Shown here one piece after another: positions 45,201-53,299 of a stretch of DNA of 64,000 nt. How positions within the stretch are numbered: position 1 is the first letter of the stretch; each line of letters starts with the position of its first letter. Origin of the DNA: Pollenia angustigena (taxonomy: Eukaryota; Arthropoda; Insecta; Diptera; Polleniidae); NCBI GenBank assembly GCA_930367215.1, contig OV884057.1:199939621-200003620 (forward strand). Direction: 5' to 3'. Under the pieces are notes generated by a model, which saw only the letters and a list, made by a program, of their open reading frames with translations, made no database searches and had not been told where the DNA came from. Both the position numbers and the translations under genes were made by a program.

Positions 45201-48200
45201 TTAAGGTGTTGAACAAATATCCTGTGCAAATAATTCTTAGAATTTTGTTTTTGTTTCAAATCTCATTTTCTTTGGTTTTATTTTTTCCCATTTAACTCTA
45301 TTTAGTATTGATGACCGTCTAGCTCTTAAGGAGAAATTGCTGTGTAAACCATTCAAATGGTATTTAGAACATGTTTATCCTGATCTGCAAGTTCCTGATT
45401 CATATGAGATTGGGCAGTTTCGTCAAGGTGATTTCTGTTTGGATACCATGGGAAATTTGGCGGATGGCACAGTTGGTGAGTTTAATTTAGAGTATTTTTC
45501 ATTGGGATTCATTTGTTAATTTATTGATGATGCTGCTGCTGGTGCTGGTGTGAAGCAACGAAATACATGAAATAAATGATTTCATGCTTTAAGGATACAC
45601 ACGCAAATGCTTTTCAAATTTATTTCTTTTTTAAGAGTTTTTTTTTGCTGTGAAATTGAAATGTTTATTTTAAATAACAGAATCAATGAACAACTAATGA
45701 GAGAATATTAAAGAAAACAAATTGTTTTTTTATCCCATTATTTTGGAGATGCAATGGGATCAGGGATGCAAAATGAGATTATAAAAATTGTACTACCTTT
45801 CAAGAAAAGGTGTACTTTTTCCCTCAGATTATCAGATTTTTTTATTTTTTCAATAAGAAATTAACTGAAAATGTACAAAACATCCCAGTTGCCCATGTCT
45901 TCAAGACAACATCGAGGACGCGAACAAGACCCATAGTAAATCCCTGACGACATGTTGGCGACAGCCCATGCAAATCGTCGACGACTTTTTCGAACAAAGG
46001 GCACTTAAGTCGTAAACGATAATGTGAGCGACATTATTATGCATATTGTCGTTAATGATTATATGGGTAACAATGTGGTTAAAGTTGTCACTGGCGGCTA
46101 TATAAACGACTTTTTTCTCATAAAGTCGTTAATGCCCGATTAGCGACATTACCTTAATAGTGTCGTTGATGACAATATTGTTGACACTATCTATTTAGTC
46201 GCCGTAATTAGGTAATTAGGGATTAAACGGACACCGGTTCTGATATATTGGCGATACTTCAGATTTGCCGATATATCCAGAATAAGGGGAACGGGTAAAT
46301 GGGTATACCTCGAGTATATATTTACTAAAATCTCTTTGGGTCTTGATGGGCTGTGAATTCCAACTAGTGAATTCCAGGGCCTTGATGTGCTGTGAATTCC
46401 AACTAGTGAATTCCAAACTAATGAAATGGCCGATGAGTTTGACAGACTGGGCTCGAAAATAGTGGATACTGGATGTGTGCAGGCTTTTGGCTTTTGATTA
46501 ATAAGGGAATGGGTTCTGAACTTAACATATCGTCGACATAATATGCAAACCTGCTTACTTCCAATAACTTTTAATGGAAACAACAAACTTTTTATATTTC
46601 ATATGCGCAGCTTGAGAGAAAACCTAAAAATATAGTTGGTTTAACACTACATGCTGGTCGACGAGGTGTATCTTTCTCTTCCACACGGCACTACTTAAAA
46701 AGTGGATTTAGCAGGTTTGCATATTGAACCTACGATATGGCAATGTAGTCAGCAGGTACATTTATTGTCCTATCAATTCACGTTTTCCAATTGCGCAATT
46801 GAAACACAGCCGCGAATAACGTTACAAGTTACAAAATAATTATATTTAACAGGCAGGATTATTTATTTTTTAATTTTTTTTTATTATCAAAAATATTGAT
46901 AATAAAAGCAAAACATCAAGAAATTTTAATTTTAAATAACATACAAATTTGAAGTTTTGAATTTTTTATTTAGTAGAGGACAACGTAAGCGACCATTGCA
47001 TGCATTTTGTCGTCAAAGTGGTTCGAAACACGACAAAATGCATGCAATGGTCGCCTAAATTTTCCTCAATAAAGTCTAATTGAAGACAAGATGAGCGACA
47101 ATTGCATGCATTTTGTCGTCAGTGTGGTTTGAAACACGACAAAATGCATGCAATGGTTACTAACGTTGTCCTCAATAGTACTATAACTTCCTCATTTCTC
47201 AACCGATTTTAACAAATAACGTCTCATTTTACTCAGAAAAATACTATCTTTAATATATTTATTGCCTATAAACTAAATTCGGAAAAAAGTCTCGTAGAAA
47301 TTTTAAAAGTTTAAAAAAAATTAAAAATTTTCCATATAATTGAAAAAATCTATTCATATTTGTGCTAATATAGCCTGAGAAGTACATATATTTAAAAATA
47401 ACAATTATTTTGCTTTCCAAAACCTGTTGAATTTCAAAAATCGGTTAATAAATAAAAAAGTTATAAATGTTTAAAAGTCCATAACTCGGGATTTGGAGGT
47501 ATATTGGAACTTTTAAAACCGGTTTTGTAAAACACTCATCTAGACCTATAACATACACTAGGTCACTTTGAAAGTTCTTGCAAAAACGGAAAATTTGTAG
47601 CACCGTGTTATTATTCAAGACAAATTTGAAAAAATCTCTCCAAAAAAGTCGTAAATACGATTTTTAACACGAAAATATACACGTTTTCTTACTTAAGTTG
47701 TCGCCATCAATGTTATATAGGCGGCAAATTCAAAAATGTTCGGAAGACATCGTTGACGCCATTTGCGTCTATGACCATTTGTCCAACTGGGATACATTTG
47801 CACATACATACATATACATTAGAGTTAAACGTCGGTGTATGAAAAAAAGTTATCCAAAAGTTATCCTCCTAAATTATTATATAAAAAAAATAAATTTTAA
47901 AATTTTTCGACGTAACTTTTATCTCTCTACCAGGGTCGGTGGTTGGACAATTTTATGAACTTTATTTTAATTTGCTTAATTTATATGGAAAACGTTTATG
48001 TTTTCAGTGAAAATAACTAAATAAATATGAAAATGTCCTTATTTTTAAAGATGCCCCTTTTTTCTAAGAATTACCCTTTTTGTGCCACTTTGCTTTTTAA
48101 GATCACCTTTTTGTGACGCGTTTTTGAAAATTTTGAACGGTAACGCCGGCTTCTTTACTCTATATTTTTTATTTAACAAGAACTGCTTTTGTGTCGTTAG

Positions 48201-51200
48201 CTACCGACATAGTTTGCCGATAAAAATTTCATTACAGAACAGCTCTTAACAATAATTTTAGCTAACGAATTTTGACTGAAATTTATTTCTTGGGAGTAAG
48301 CTAGTTTCTAAGCACGTTTCACGGGTTGCTTAGGCCAGATAGTCAGGAAACATTTTCCCAAAAAATGTAAGAAAAGCCAAAAGATGCTAGCAAATAAAAT
48401 TGCAGAGTGAATGAGAATTGCAAATACTCAAAAAGTCTTGTTTGCAATGATATCAAAGCTTAAACAAAATACCAACTATAAACAGTGTATTTATCTTTAC
48501 TTACATTCCCCACCACAATTGGTTGAAATTCTCTCAACATTAATTGTAGTTGTAAGTGGGTTAAGAAAAAACAAAATAAACAAAAAAGTTTGCAATATTG
48601 TTTTCTTAGGAAAATCTAAATAAAGCACCTTGCCAGTTCAGTTTTTTGTAACTTTATCTTTAAATTTTCTTGCAATTATTTACTTTAAAGTAAAAAAAAA
48701 AAAAACAAACAAAAGTTAAATCTTTCACTTCTTTTTCCGATGCTTCACTTATAAAACGCATTTATGCGTTTCATGCATGAATGTCTTCTTAAGTCTCTCT
48801 CGTTTGAATTTTACTTTATATTTTTGCATAAAAATTCTTTTCATCGTTAAACGTAGATATTTATTAATCCTTTTGATAAAATGTACATGAAGCTATTTAA
48901 GGATGCAAACTACATTTTCACGGGCTCTTACATACATGTTGAACGGAGTGTTTGAGTTCAGGATACAAATCAATTTATACAAATTGATTTATATATGCAC
49001 ATTCATTTATTTGCAGCAATTTTTGCCCTGAGTTTATATTAAAAGTGGAATATTGTGTGTGAATAAAGTGGATCATGGCAAGAAATTACTCACATGACGA
49101 TGACAGATATTAAAAGGTATTATAAGGAAAATAATGGTTATGAAATTTTATGGTGAAAACAGTTTTTTCTCTGTATTAAGAAATTATGTAGCCCTGCTAG
49201 AGATCTTTCATTTTATGAAAAAATTGTATAGCCCGTCTGGATATTTTTTCTGTAAAGAGAAAATTTATATTGTGACTTGAGGTTTTTCTTAACAAATATA
49301 AAGCTCGACAGGATATTTTTTACTGTAAGCACAAACTTGTTTTACCGGGGTAAAGATTTTTCTTTGCAGAAAGGTAAAAGATTTTTGTCTGTAAAAAAGA
49401 GAGCCAGACTAGAGCTTATACTCAGTATGGAGAAAAGTTTTACCTCAGGATGAGATTTTTCTCTTCATAGAAAAATTCTGTAGCCCAGCGAAAAATTTTT
49501 TCTTTGGTCTATGTCAACAACTAAAACATACAAACATGTTTTGAAACTTCTATTTAAGTTTTAATGTTCTATTTCATCTTTGTTCTGATTCAGCTTAATT
49601 TTACACCAACTTTGTTCTATTGCAGTTTTGTTCTATTCTTCAACGTTTTTGTCGTTGAATCAAACCACTTTGACGACAAAATGCATGCAATGGTCGCTTA
49701 CGTTGTCCTCTACTAAAAAAAAATTATAAACTTTAAGTTTGTATTTAATTTTAAATAAAATTAAAAATTTCTTGATATTTTGCTTTTATTATCATTATTT
49801 TTGATAATAAAAAAAAATTAAAAAAAAAAAAAATAATCCTAAACGTAGAAAACGTTTTTTTGCTCTCCTGAATATTTAGTTTGTAACCTACAACGTTATT
49901 CGCGGCTGTCCTTTAATTGTGAAATTGGACATATGTGAATTGATGGGTCAAGAAGCACAAAGAATTTAATGTTCCTGCTAACGACATTGCTATATGTTTG
50001 TGGCAATCGAGCCCCAGCAATGTAACGTTTTACCAATTCTACGACCTTCAAAATCCCTAGGGCCTCCGCCAAAAATATACTGCAGTCGTCAGGGAACCTA
50101 TTTGAACTTGAAGTATCTAAATCCTCAAGGTAGACCCCTTTTCCCGTTCCCCTTATCCTAGTTTTATCGGCAAGTCTGTAGTATCGCCGATATATCGGTT
50201 TTCGTTACATCCATAATTGTCACTTACCTATCAGCGAATAAATCGTAGACAGTGTCCACAATACTGTCATCAACGACAATATTAAAGTAATGTCGCTTAT
50301 CGGGCATTAACGACTTCATGAGAAAAAGCCGTTTATATAATCGCCAAGGACAACTTTAACCACATTGTTACCCATATGATCATTAACGACAATGTGCATG
50401 ATAATGTCGTTCATATTGTCGTGTACGACTTGAGTGCACTTTGTTCGATAAAGTCGTCGATGATTTGTATGGGCTGTCGCCAACATGTCGTCAGGGATTT
50501 ACTATGGGTCTTGTACGCGTTGTCGACGTTGTCTTAAAGACGTGGCCAACTGCCGCAGTTGGATGCACGACAATGTATATTTCTGAACGACATGTGAGGG
50601 ACAGCGGGAACAAATCGTCAACGACATTTTCGAACAAGTGTACCGAAAATCGTGCACGACACAAAGACAATGTCGCCTACTTTATCATCAACGACAAAAA
50701 TTATTATATGGTTATGACTTAATACACTACCAGACTATTATATTGTATTTATTTTGTCGATTTGGAAGCTACCTACACTTAAATTGTAAAAGATCCTTAT
50801 TTGAATTGTTAGTGACAAGAACCTATCCCAATATCCCTGAGCACGGCCGGAAAATCTGGTAGCAGTCTCTACAGTTCAAAACTTTAATGGTTGGAATAGA
50901 ACTATTACAAAAAAGCTTTATAAAATACATAACTGAAATTTAGCTCATAGAATAAATTCGAAAAATGAAAAATGTTGAATATAATATAAAGTTACCTTCG
51001 GAAGGAAATAATTCCCAGTTTCTATTTGTTAAAATAGTTGAGTTAAATACATTCAATTTATAAAGTAACACTATCCAGTGAGACACAAAGAATGCTAACG
51101 ACGTCCGTAGCGGGCCAGAAAATGCATTACATTCTGCTGGTGTCTAATAATTGTAAATTTTTCTGTACATTCAATATACTTCATTGCTTTCCAAAGGAAG

Positions 51201-52946
51201 GCTAAGGCAAAATGTAAAAAGAAAATACAATATAATAGTCTGATAGTGTATAAAGTCATTTCTGAAAAATTGTAGGAATAGAACTATTACAAAAAAGCTT
51301 TATAAAATGCATAACTGAAATTTAGCTCATAGAATAAATTCGAAAAATGAAAAATGTTGAAAATAATATAAAGTTACCTTCGGAAGGAAATAATTCCCAG
51401 TTTCTATTTGTTAAAATAGTTGAGTTAAATACATTCAATTTATAAAGTAACACTATCCAGTGAGACACAAAGAATGCTGACGACGGCCGTAGCGGGCCAG
51501 GAAATGCATTACATTCTGCTGGTGTCTAATAATTGTAAATTTCTCTGTACATTTAATATACCTCATTGCTTTCCAACGGAAGGCTAAGGTAAAATGTAAA
51601 AAGAAAATACAATATAATAGTCTGGTAGTGTATTAAGTCATTTCTGAAAAATTGTAGGAATAGAACTATTACAAAAAAGCTTTATAAATTATATGGTTAT
51701 CTAATTTAGACAGTTTTTACTATAGTTGGAATTTTAATTTCTGTTATATGTTTTATATCCGACTCCTCTAAGCAATCCTAGAGTTGATAGTGAAGTATTA
51801 ACTGCATGTAATCCATTTATCAGACCGCGAATAATTTCATCAGCATTTTCGGTTTTACTGTTTAGAACTAATTTGTAAATTTTATGTAGGTATTTAAATC
51901 AACAATTAAAAAAAAGAATGTGAGAATTTTAAAAAAACCAAGCAAGTGATTGAATAGCATTCAAAAAAAAAACTTTGTCGTCAGTAGCTTTTACACAAGA
52001 CAACTTATAAGACTGTGTCGCTCATACTGTCCCACATAGAGTTGAATAGAGGACAACTTATAAGACAAAGTCGCTCATGCTGTCCCATATAGAGTTTAAT
52101 AGAGGACAACTCATAAGACAAAGTCGCTCAAACTGTCCCACATAAGGCTAAATAGAAGACAACGTCGCTCATACTGTCCTTCATAGAGTTTTATAGAAGA
52201 TAACTTAAAGACAATGTCGCTCAAACTGTCGTGCACGGCGATTTCCTGTAAATTATCTTCTAGAAAACCTAAACGACAGGTGACAAGTCGTGCAAACATC
52301 ATTAACGACGATGTCTTCAACGGCAATCTAAGTAACTTTTCTTGTGCTACTGCGGCACTTTAACTACTTCCTTAAGACATACATATTCTTACAGTAAAGA
52401 AAACTAAGAGCCCGACTTAAAAGTTTCTCTTTTAAATGTCTGCAAATTGATTTTATTTCCCAGTCATGTGAATATTTAATACACAATATAAACTAGTTTA
52501 ATAAAATTTTTATATTAAATGAAATGTAACATGTTAAACTATTAAAAGCGTAAATAAATATGCACATCTCCATTTAGTATGCACTCACTCGTACTCAAAC
52601 ATACATTTTAACTATTTTCCATTTTTTTTTTTTGCCTGCAGGCCTTTTCCAATGCCACAATACGGGCGGCAACCAAGAGTGGGCATACACGAAGCGACAA
52701 CAAATAAAACATGATGACCTCTGCTTAACACTGGTACAATTTTCACGTGGTTCACAGGTGGTGATGAAACTCTGCGATGATTCGGAAAATCAGAAATGGG
52801 TATTACGTGAAGGCGGTTTCATACGTCATCATAAATTAAATGTTTGTCTCGATGCACGAGATCACACAGAAATTGGTGTATCGGCACAACGTTGCAATTC
52901 GGCGCTGGAAACTCAACGATGGCTTTTTACCACAACAAAAGCGTGA
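29699..52946 (+). CDS. pgant2: Polypeptide GalNAc-transferase 2 (GALNT2 orthologue), six exons, 5' end missing
   Basis: Golgi type II membrane enzyme that transfers GalNAc from UDP-GalNAc to Ser/Thr, starting mucin-type O-glycosylation. Exons 29699-30204, 33344-33442, 33542-33609, 33779-34466, 45306-45475 and 52642-52946 join through five GT-AG introns with matching phases into 611 codons plus stop. Seen: stem with a poly-Gln tract; GT-A catalytic domain with the DSH metal motif at residues 268-270; the WGGEN Gal/GalNAc motif from residue 375; metal-ligand His at 403; and a C-terminal ricin-type lectin domain (about 485-611) with CLD and three QxW motifs. The His270-His403 spacing (133) equals that of the metal ligands in human GALNT2, so the catalytic core has no net indel. 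Fly Pgant2 is slightly longer (about 630 residues from memory). The gap fits a missing short N-terminal exon with the transmembrane anchor. No frame breaks seen, so probably functional. Confidence 0.95.
31324..31449. repeat. 126-bp PIF/Harbinger-type MITE
   Basis: TAA (31321-31323) then GGGCCATTATTACAACTTG, and its exact complement before TAA (31450-31452). The 3-bp TAA duplication and GGGCC start fit PIF/Harbinger. Lies in pgant2 intron 1. Confidence 0.75.
32189..32443. repeat. 255-bp PIF/Harbinger-type MITE
   Basis: AGCTACGGTCACACTTGTCA and a right end that is its near-complement, bounded by TAA on both sides (32186-32188, 32444-32446). An older relative with CTATGGTCACACTATGC lies near 59000-59135. 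Confidence 0.7.
33344..33442 (+). CDS. pgant2: pgant2 exon (start of catalytic domain)
   Basis: Bounded by AACAG and GTAAAT. It supplies the last base of the codon split by intron 1 and encodes 32 further residues including [16 protein letters not shown], the first beta-strand/helix of the GT-A fold that opens the UDP-GalNAc site. It is short, so frame alone would miss it. Phase continuity on both sides and family similarity identify it. Confidence 0.93.
33542..33609 (+). CDS. pgant2: pgant2 exon (catalytic domain, [10 protein letters not shown] motif)
   Basis: A 68-base exon between TTTGCAG and GTAAGT. It encodes the [18 protein letters not shown] segment, which contains a conserved acidic motif of the nucleotide-binding half. 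The introns on either side are only 99 and 169 bases, so exons 2 to 4 form a compact cluster, in contrast to the 10.8 and 7.2 kb introns downstream. Confidence 0.93.
33779..34466 (+). CDS. pgant2: pgant2 exon (main catalytic exon)
   Basis: The largest exon, 688 bases, acceptor TTTACAG and donor GTGAGT. It encodes the PEDGQEL start, the metal-binding FLDSH motif, the [14 protein letters not shown] stretch, the [17 protein letters not shown] acceptor-site motif, and the [17 protein letters not shown] loop carrying the third metal ligand. All residues I know to be catalytic in GALNT2 are present. Identity to human GALNT2 is very high by eye, more than to other isoforms, which decides the pgant2 assignment. 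Confidence 0.95.
35249..35383. repeat. 135-bp hairpin MITE, GCCTTATTCCGGTTGTCGT termini
   Basis: Arms pair over about 50 bp (GCCTTATTCCGGTTGTCG, AAGTCGTTTTTTGTAAGAG and complements). TGA on both sides is a possible 3-bp duplication. Confidence 0.65.
36024..37301 (-). mobile_element. mariner-family DD41D element, second lineage
   Basis: Ends CAGGGTGGCCCAGAAAGACC and complement of a right end beginning CAGGGTGGCTCAGAAAGACC; about 45 bp of inverted repeat with four mismatches or so. TA on the left only; the right flank has mutated or lost it. Distinct in sequence from the 10.4 kb family. Confidence 0.88.
36139..37160 (-). pseudogene. mariner transposase (second lineage), broken
   Basis: Minus-strand pieces: an N-terminal helix-turn-helix region (36731-37160) with [20 protein letters not shown] and [10 protein letters not shown]; the first catalytic Asp in [12 protein letters not shown] at 36728; the second in [11 protein letters not shown]; and the third in [10 protein letters not shown]. 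Exactly 41 residues lie between the last two Asp, in an intact frame. [14 protein letters not shown] block follows. Several frameshifts between 36513 and 36964 and a small foreign-looking patch near 36731-36800 inactivate it. Confidence 0.86.
37434..38335 (+). mobile_element. tRNA-derived SINE (copy 2), split by a hAT MITE
   Basis: The left part has the A box TAGTCTAGTTGG (37444-37455), matching the Pol III consensus, then GAGCTAGTCTATCAGCGCC. After the MITE at 37490-38252, the right part has the B box GGTTTGATTCC (38259-38269), one base off consensus, then CAGAGACTCTG, CTGCAGACAAGCG, GCGGGATTAGCTTAGGG and an A-rich tail. Joined across the MITE it matches the intact copy at 11870-11998. Promoter boxes are now about 800 bp apart, so Pol III transcription from it is unlikely. 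Confidence 0.85.
37490..38252. mobile_element. hAT MITE, 763 bp, ATATCGAT-rich, 8-bp duplication
   Basis: TAGGGATGGGCAAA at left and complement of TTTGCCCATTCCTA at right (13 of 14). Flanks GTTGTGGG (37482-37489) and GTTGTAGG (38253-38260) are an 8-bp target duplication with one change; the SINE reads through one copy. Subterminal regions on both sides are dense in ATCGATAT. The centre (37740-38110) has small facing repeats such as AACATGATGTTA. Confidence 0.85.
38400..38798. repeat. Unassigned dispersed repeat with GACAGACA run
   Basis: ACAGACAGACAACGAGGCAG with GGACGGATGGAC, then TTAAGGACCAAAATCTGTCC and TATAAAAAGCCCGCTTGGTG. The GACA/GGAC run suggests relation to mini-me type repeats in reverse, but the conserved core is absent. 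It ends where the next MITE was inserted. Confidence 0.35.
38807..39246. mobile_element. hAT MITE, 440 bp, with C23 tract
   Basis: TAGAGTGGTTCAAAAAAA and complement of TTTTTTTTCGAACCACTCTA; arms remain alignable for about 80 bp. Flanks GTGCCCAT (38799-38806) and GTACCCAT (39247-39254) are an 8-bp duplication with one change. The left arm has 23 consecutive C (38838-38860) where the right arm has six G. Confidence 0.75.
39399..39619. repeat. 221-bp PIF/Harbinger-type MITE
   Basis: TAA flanks (39396-39398, 39620-39622). GGCCCGTTTTCACAACTTAC continuing CGATAGCTAAA at left is matched almost exactly by the right-end complement: a 31-bp inverted repeat. Inner AAAAAGTGTTCCATTATTA also has an inverted partner. 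Confidence 0.8.
40434..40673. mobile_element. hAT MITE, 240 bp, CGGTATT-rich, perfect 8-bp duplication
   Basis: TAGGGATCCCAATACCG and complement of CGGTATTGGAATCCCTA (16 of 17). ATTGAAAA flanks both sides exactly (40426-40433, 40674-40681). The interior repeats TTTTTCGGTATTA and ends in TACCGGTATTTCGG. Its perfect duplication suggests a young insertion. Confidence 0.85.
41418..42288. repeat. 870-bp element with about 185-bp terminal inverted repeats
   Basis: Left arm 41418-41610 (AGAGAAAAAATATGTTTAAA, CCATCAAGAACC-like words, ATTATGGTTGCCTC) pairs with right arm 42100-42288 at roughly 80% by eye. ACCATATTATGGTTA words recur within each arm. The centre is AT-rich. No protein and no clear target duplication. 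Confidence 0.65.
42297..42851. repeat. AATCCCGGGATT-rich MITE, split by another
   Basis: GAATCCCGGGATTT at left and AAATCCCGGGATTTTC, then ATCCCGATTGGCATCCCTA at right are inverted partners. The TAGGGATGCC end resembles the hAT MITEs at 37490 and 40434. Interrupted by 42504-42759. The left terminus is eroded, so no target duplication can be tested. Confidence 0.5.
42504..42759. repeat. 256-bp MITE, GAGGGGCTTARAGCACAAGG termini
   Basis: Left GAGGGGCTTAAAGCACAAGG and right complement GAGGGGCTTAGAGCACAAGG (one mismatch, 28 bp total). A third CACCTCTTGTGCTCTGAAC word lies inside near 42655. Sits within the CCCGGG-rich MITE. Confidence 0.7.
42852..43110. repeat. 259-bp MITE, AGCCGTACCTAAACAA termini
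   Basis: 16-bp exact inverted repeats AGCCGTACCTAAACAA / TTGTTTAGGTACGGCT bound it. It abuts the previous repeat with no gap. Confidence 0.7.
43128..44785. mobile_element. 1.66 kb hAT-type palindromic element with perfect 8-bp duplication
   Basis: TAGACTGGTCGCA at both ends in inverted orientation; ATATCCAC flanks exactly (43120-43127 and 44786-44793). The two halves are one sequence of about 660 bp in opposite orientation, meeting across a roughly 45-bp spacer near 43790-43835. Both arms contain the same translated frame on opposite strands (83 and 80 codons, with [19 protein letters not shown] in common), a consequence of the palindrome. The right arm has an extra 247-bp MITE at 44153-44399. 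Similarity of arms is about 90% by eye. Confidence 0.88.
44153..44399. repeat. 247-bp MITE inside the palindrome's right arm, TA duplication
   Basis: TCGCTCATTTGCTACAAGAC continuing CGGCATAACTCAAAA, and its complement at the right end. TA on both sides (44151-44152, 44400-44401). The left arm of the palindrome lacks it, so it arrived after the palindrome formed. Confidence 0.82.
45306..45475 (+). CDS. pgant2: pgant2 exon (linker and start of lectin domain)
   Basis: Acceptor ATTTAG, donor GTGAGT. It completes the AAT codon split by the 10.8 kb intron 4, then encodes the [15 protein letters not shown] linker that closes the catalytic domain and the first CLD motif (CLDTMG) of the ricin-type lectin domain. 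An immediately upstream T-rich tract serves as polypyrimidine tract. Confidence 0.94.
45876..47165. repeat. Foldback-like element, left arm
   Basis: Dense in short TTGTCGT/ACGACAA words and inverted to 49655-50560. Matching landmarks: GACCCATAGTAAATCCCTGA, TAACAATGTGGTTAAAGTTG, GGGCATTAACGACTT (complement), GCCGCGAATAACGTTA, and AGTAGAGGACAACGTAAGCG. Within it, 46990-47056 is a hairpin: 24-bp perfect stem GCGACCATTGCATGCATTTTGTCGT and complement around a 16-base loop, followed by a second similar hairpin at about 47094-47160. Two 39-bp direct units (CTTGATG...GAATTCCA) lie at 46342-46418. Confidence 0.8.
47166..49654. other. Interior of the Foldback-like element
   Basis: AT-rich, without a long reading frame. 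It holds a partial copy of the 17.0-17.4 kb repeat at 48291-48610, and at 49150-49510 a set of imperfect units with TGTAGCCC and ATTTTTTCTGTAA words. No transposase motif found. Confidence 0.55.
48291..48610. repeat. Second copy of the 17 kb foldback repeat, partial
   Basis: GGGTTGCTTAGGCCAGATAG and TCAGGAAAC match 17148-17180. About 70 bp around GTTGAAATTCTCTCAACATT, AATTGTAGTTGTAAGT and GGTTAAG (48503-48575) are almost identical to 17328-17400, while the sequence between is divergent. Confidence 0.7.
49655..50560. repeat. Foldback-like element, right arm
   Basis: Reverse complement of the left arm, with gaps: CGCTTACGTTGTCCTCTACT, TAACGTTATTCGCGGC-type words, TCGGGCATTAACGACTTCAT, TCAGGGATTTACTATGGGTC. 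It lacks the left arm's inner second hairpin and is about 380 bp shorter. TTGTCGT words continue to about 50700. Confidence 0.8.
50893..51688. repeat. 382-bp tandem duplication (2.08 copies)
   Basis: Units start GGAATAGAACTATTACAAAA at 50893, 51275 and 51657: exact 382-bp period, the third being only 32 bp. Units are nearly identical; CAGTGAGACACAAAGAATGC and GTAGCGGGCCAG are landmarks. AATACAATATAATAGTCTGG at 51606 is inverted relative to 50720-50748, linking the array to the foldback arm. Confidence 0.92.
51999..52235. repeat. 53-bp tandem array
   Basis: About four and a half units starting at 51999, 52052, 52105, 52158 and 52199, each with GACAACTTATAAGACAAAGT, CGCTCATACTGTCC and ATAGAGTT. 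The GACAAC/GTCGCTC words match those of the foldback arms, so it is probably the outer right part of the same element, which fades near 52350. Confidence 0.88.
52642..52946 (+). CDS. pgant2: pgant2 terminal exon (lectin domain, stop codon)
   Basis: Starts after a T13 run and GCCTGCAG; ends with TGA at 52944-52946. It encodes the rest of the ricin-B-type lectin domain, which binds GalNAc already placed on the substrate and steers follow-up glycosylation. Three QxW motifs (NQEW, NQKW, TQRW) mark the trefoil repeats, with paired cysteines in each lobe. The exon stays intact even though the intron before it is almost wholly foldback DNA. Confidence 0.94.
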
Positions 52947-53290
52947 AAGGCATATAAAGGACACAAGGTGCAAGCATTGAGTCATGATGGTGATGATGAT
53001 AAAAATGATGATGGCAATGAAGGTGGCAAAAATGTGGGAGGAGAAGAAGATTTAAGTTTAAAAAACTGAAATTAAGAAGACTTGTATTATTTAAAACAAA
53101 AATATCAAAAAAAAAAAAACAAAAAAAAAACCGATATAAAAAACTCAAACATCAAAACAAAACTGAATGCAGAGGAGAGAGTACGAAACAAAAAGTGAAA
53201 AAAAGGAAACGGACACATTTCACACACACACATACAGATATACGGCATACTCGTTCATATAAATAAATAATTTAAATTTATGATAAGGAA
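52947..53290 (+). other. Probable pgant2 3' untranslated region
   Basis: Directly downstream of the stop codon, A-rich with GATGAT repeats near 52984-53030. A canonical AATAAA lies at 53262-53267, a candidate polyadenylation signal, which would give a UTR of about 330 bases. The true end cannot be fixed without transcripts; AT-rich DNA here offers other chance signals. Confidence 0.5.
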
Positions 53291-53299
53291 AGCAAAAAA

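Larger units (their letters stand above)
34467..45305 (+). other. pgant2 intron 4 (10.8 kb), transposon-filled
   Basis: GTGAGT to TTTAG. It contains, in order, MITEs, a mariner, a SINE with an inserted hAT MITE, more hAT and PIF MITEs, long-TIR elements, and the 1.66 kb palindrome, each listed separately. Stretches 34470-35240, 35390-36020 and 44800-45300 show nothing recognisable beyond AT-rich DNA. Confidence 0.85.
45476..52641 (+). other. pgant2 intron 5 (7.2 kb), foldback-filled
   Basis: GTGAGT to GCAG. Nearly all of it is the Foldback-like structure from about 45876 to 52350. The rest is plain AT-rich sequence. Confidence 0.85.

Noticed and set aside
46191..46586. 131-codon minus-strand frame
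   Set aside because: Lies in the foldback left arm, and its repeated residues come from the 39-bp DNA duplication at 46342-46418.
50893..52235. CRISPR-like array
   Set aside because: Repeats are directly tandem with no unique spacers, and the host is a eukaryote.
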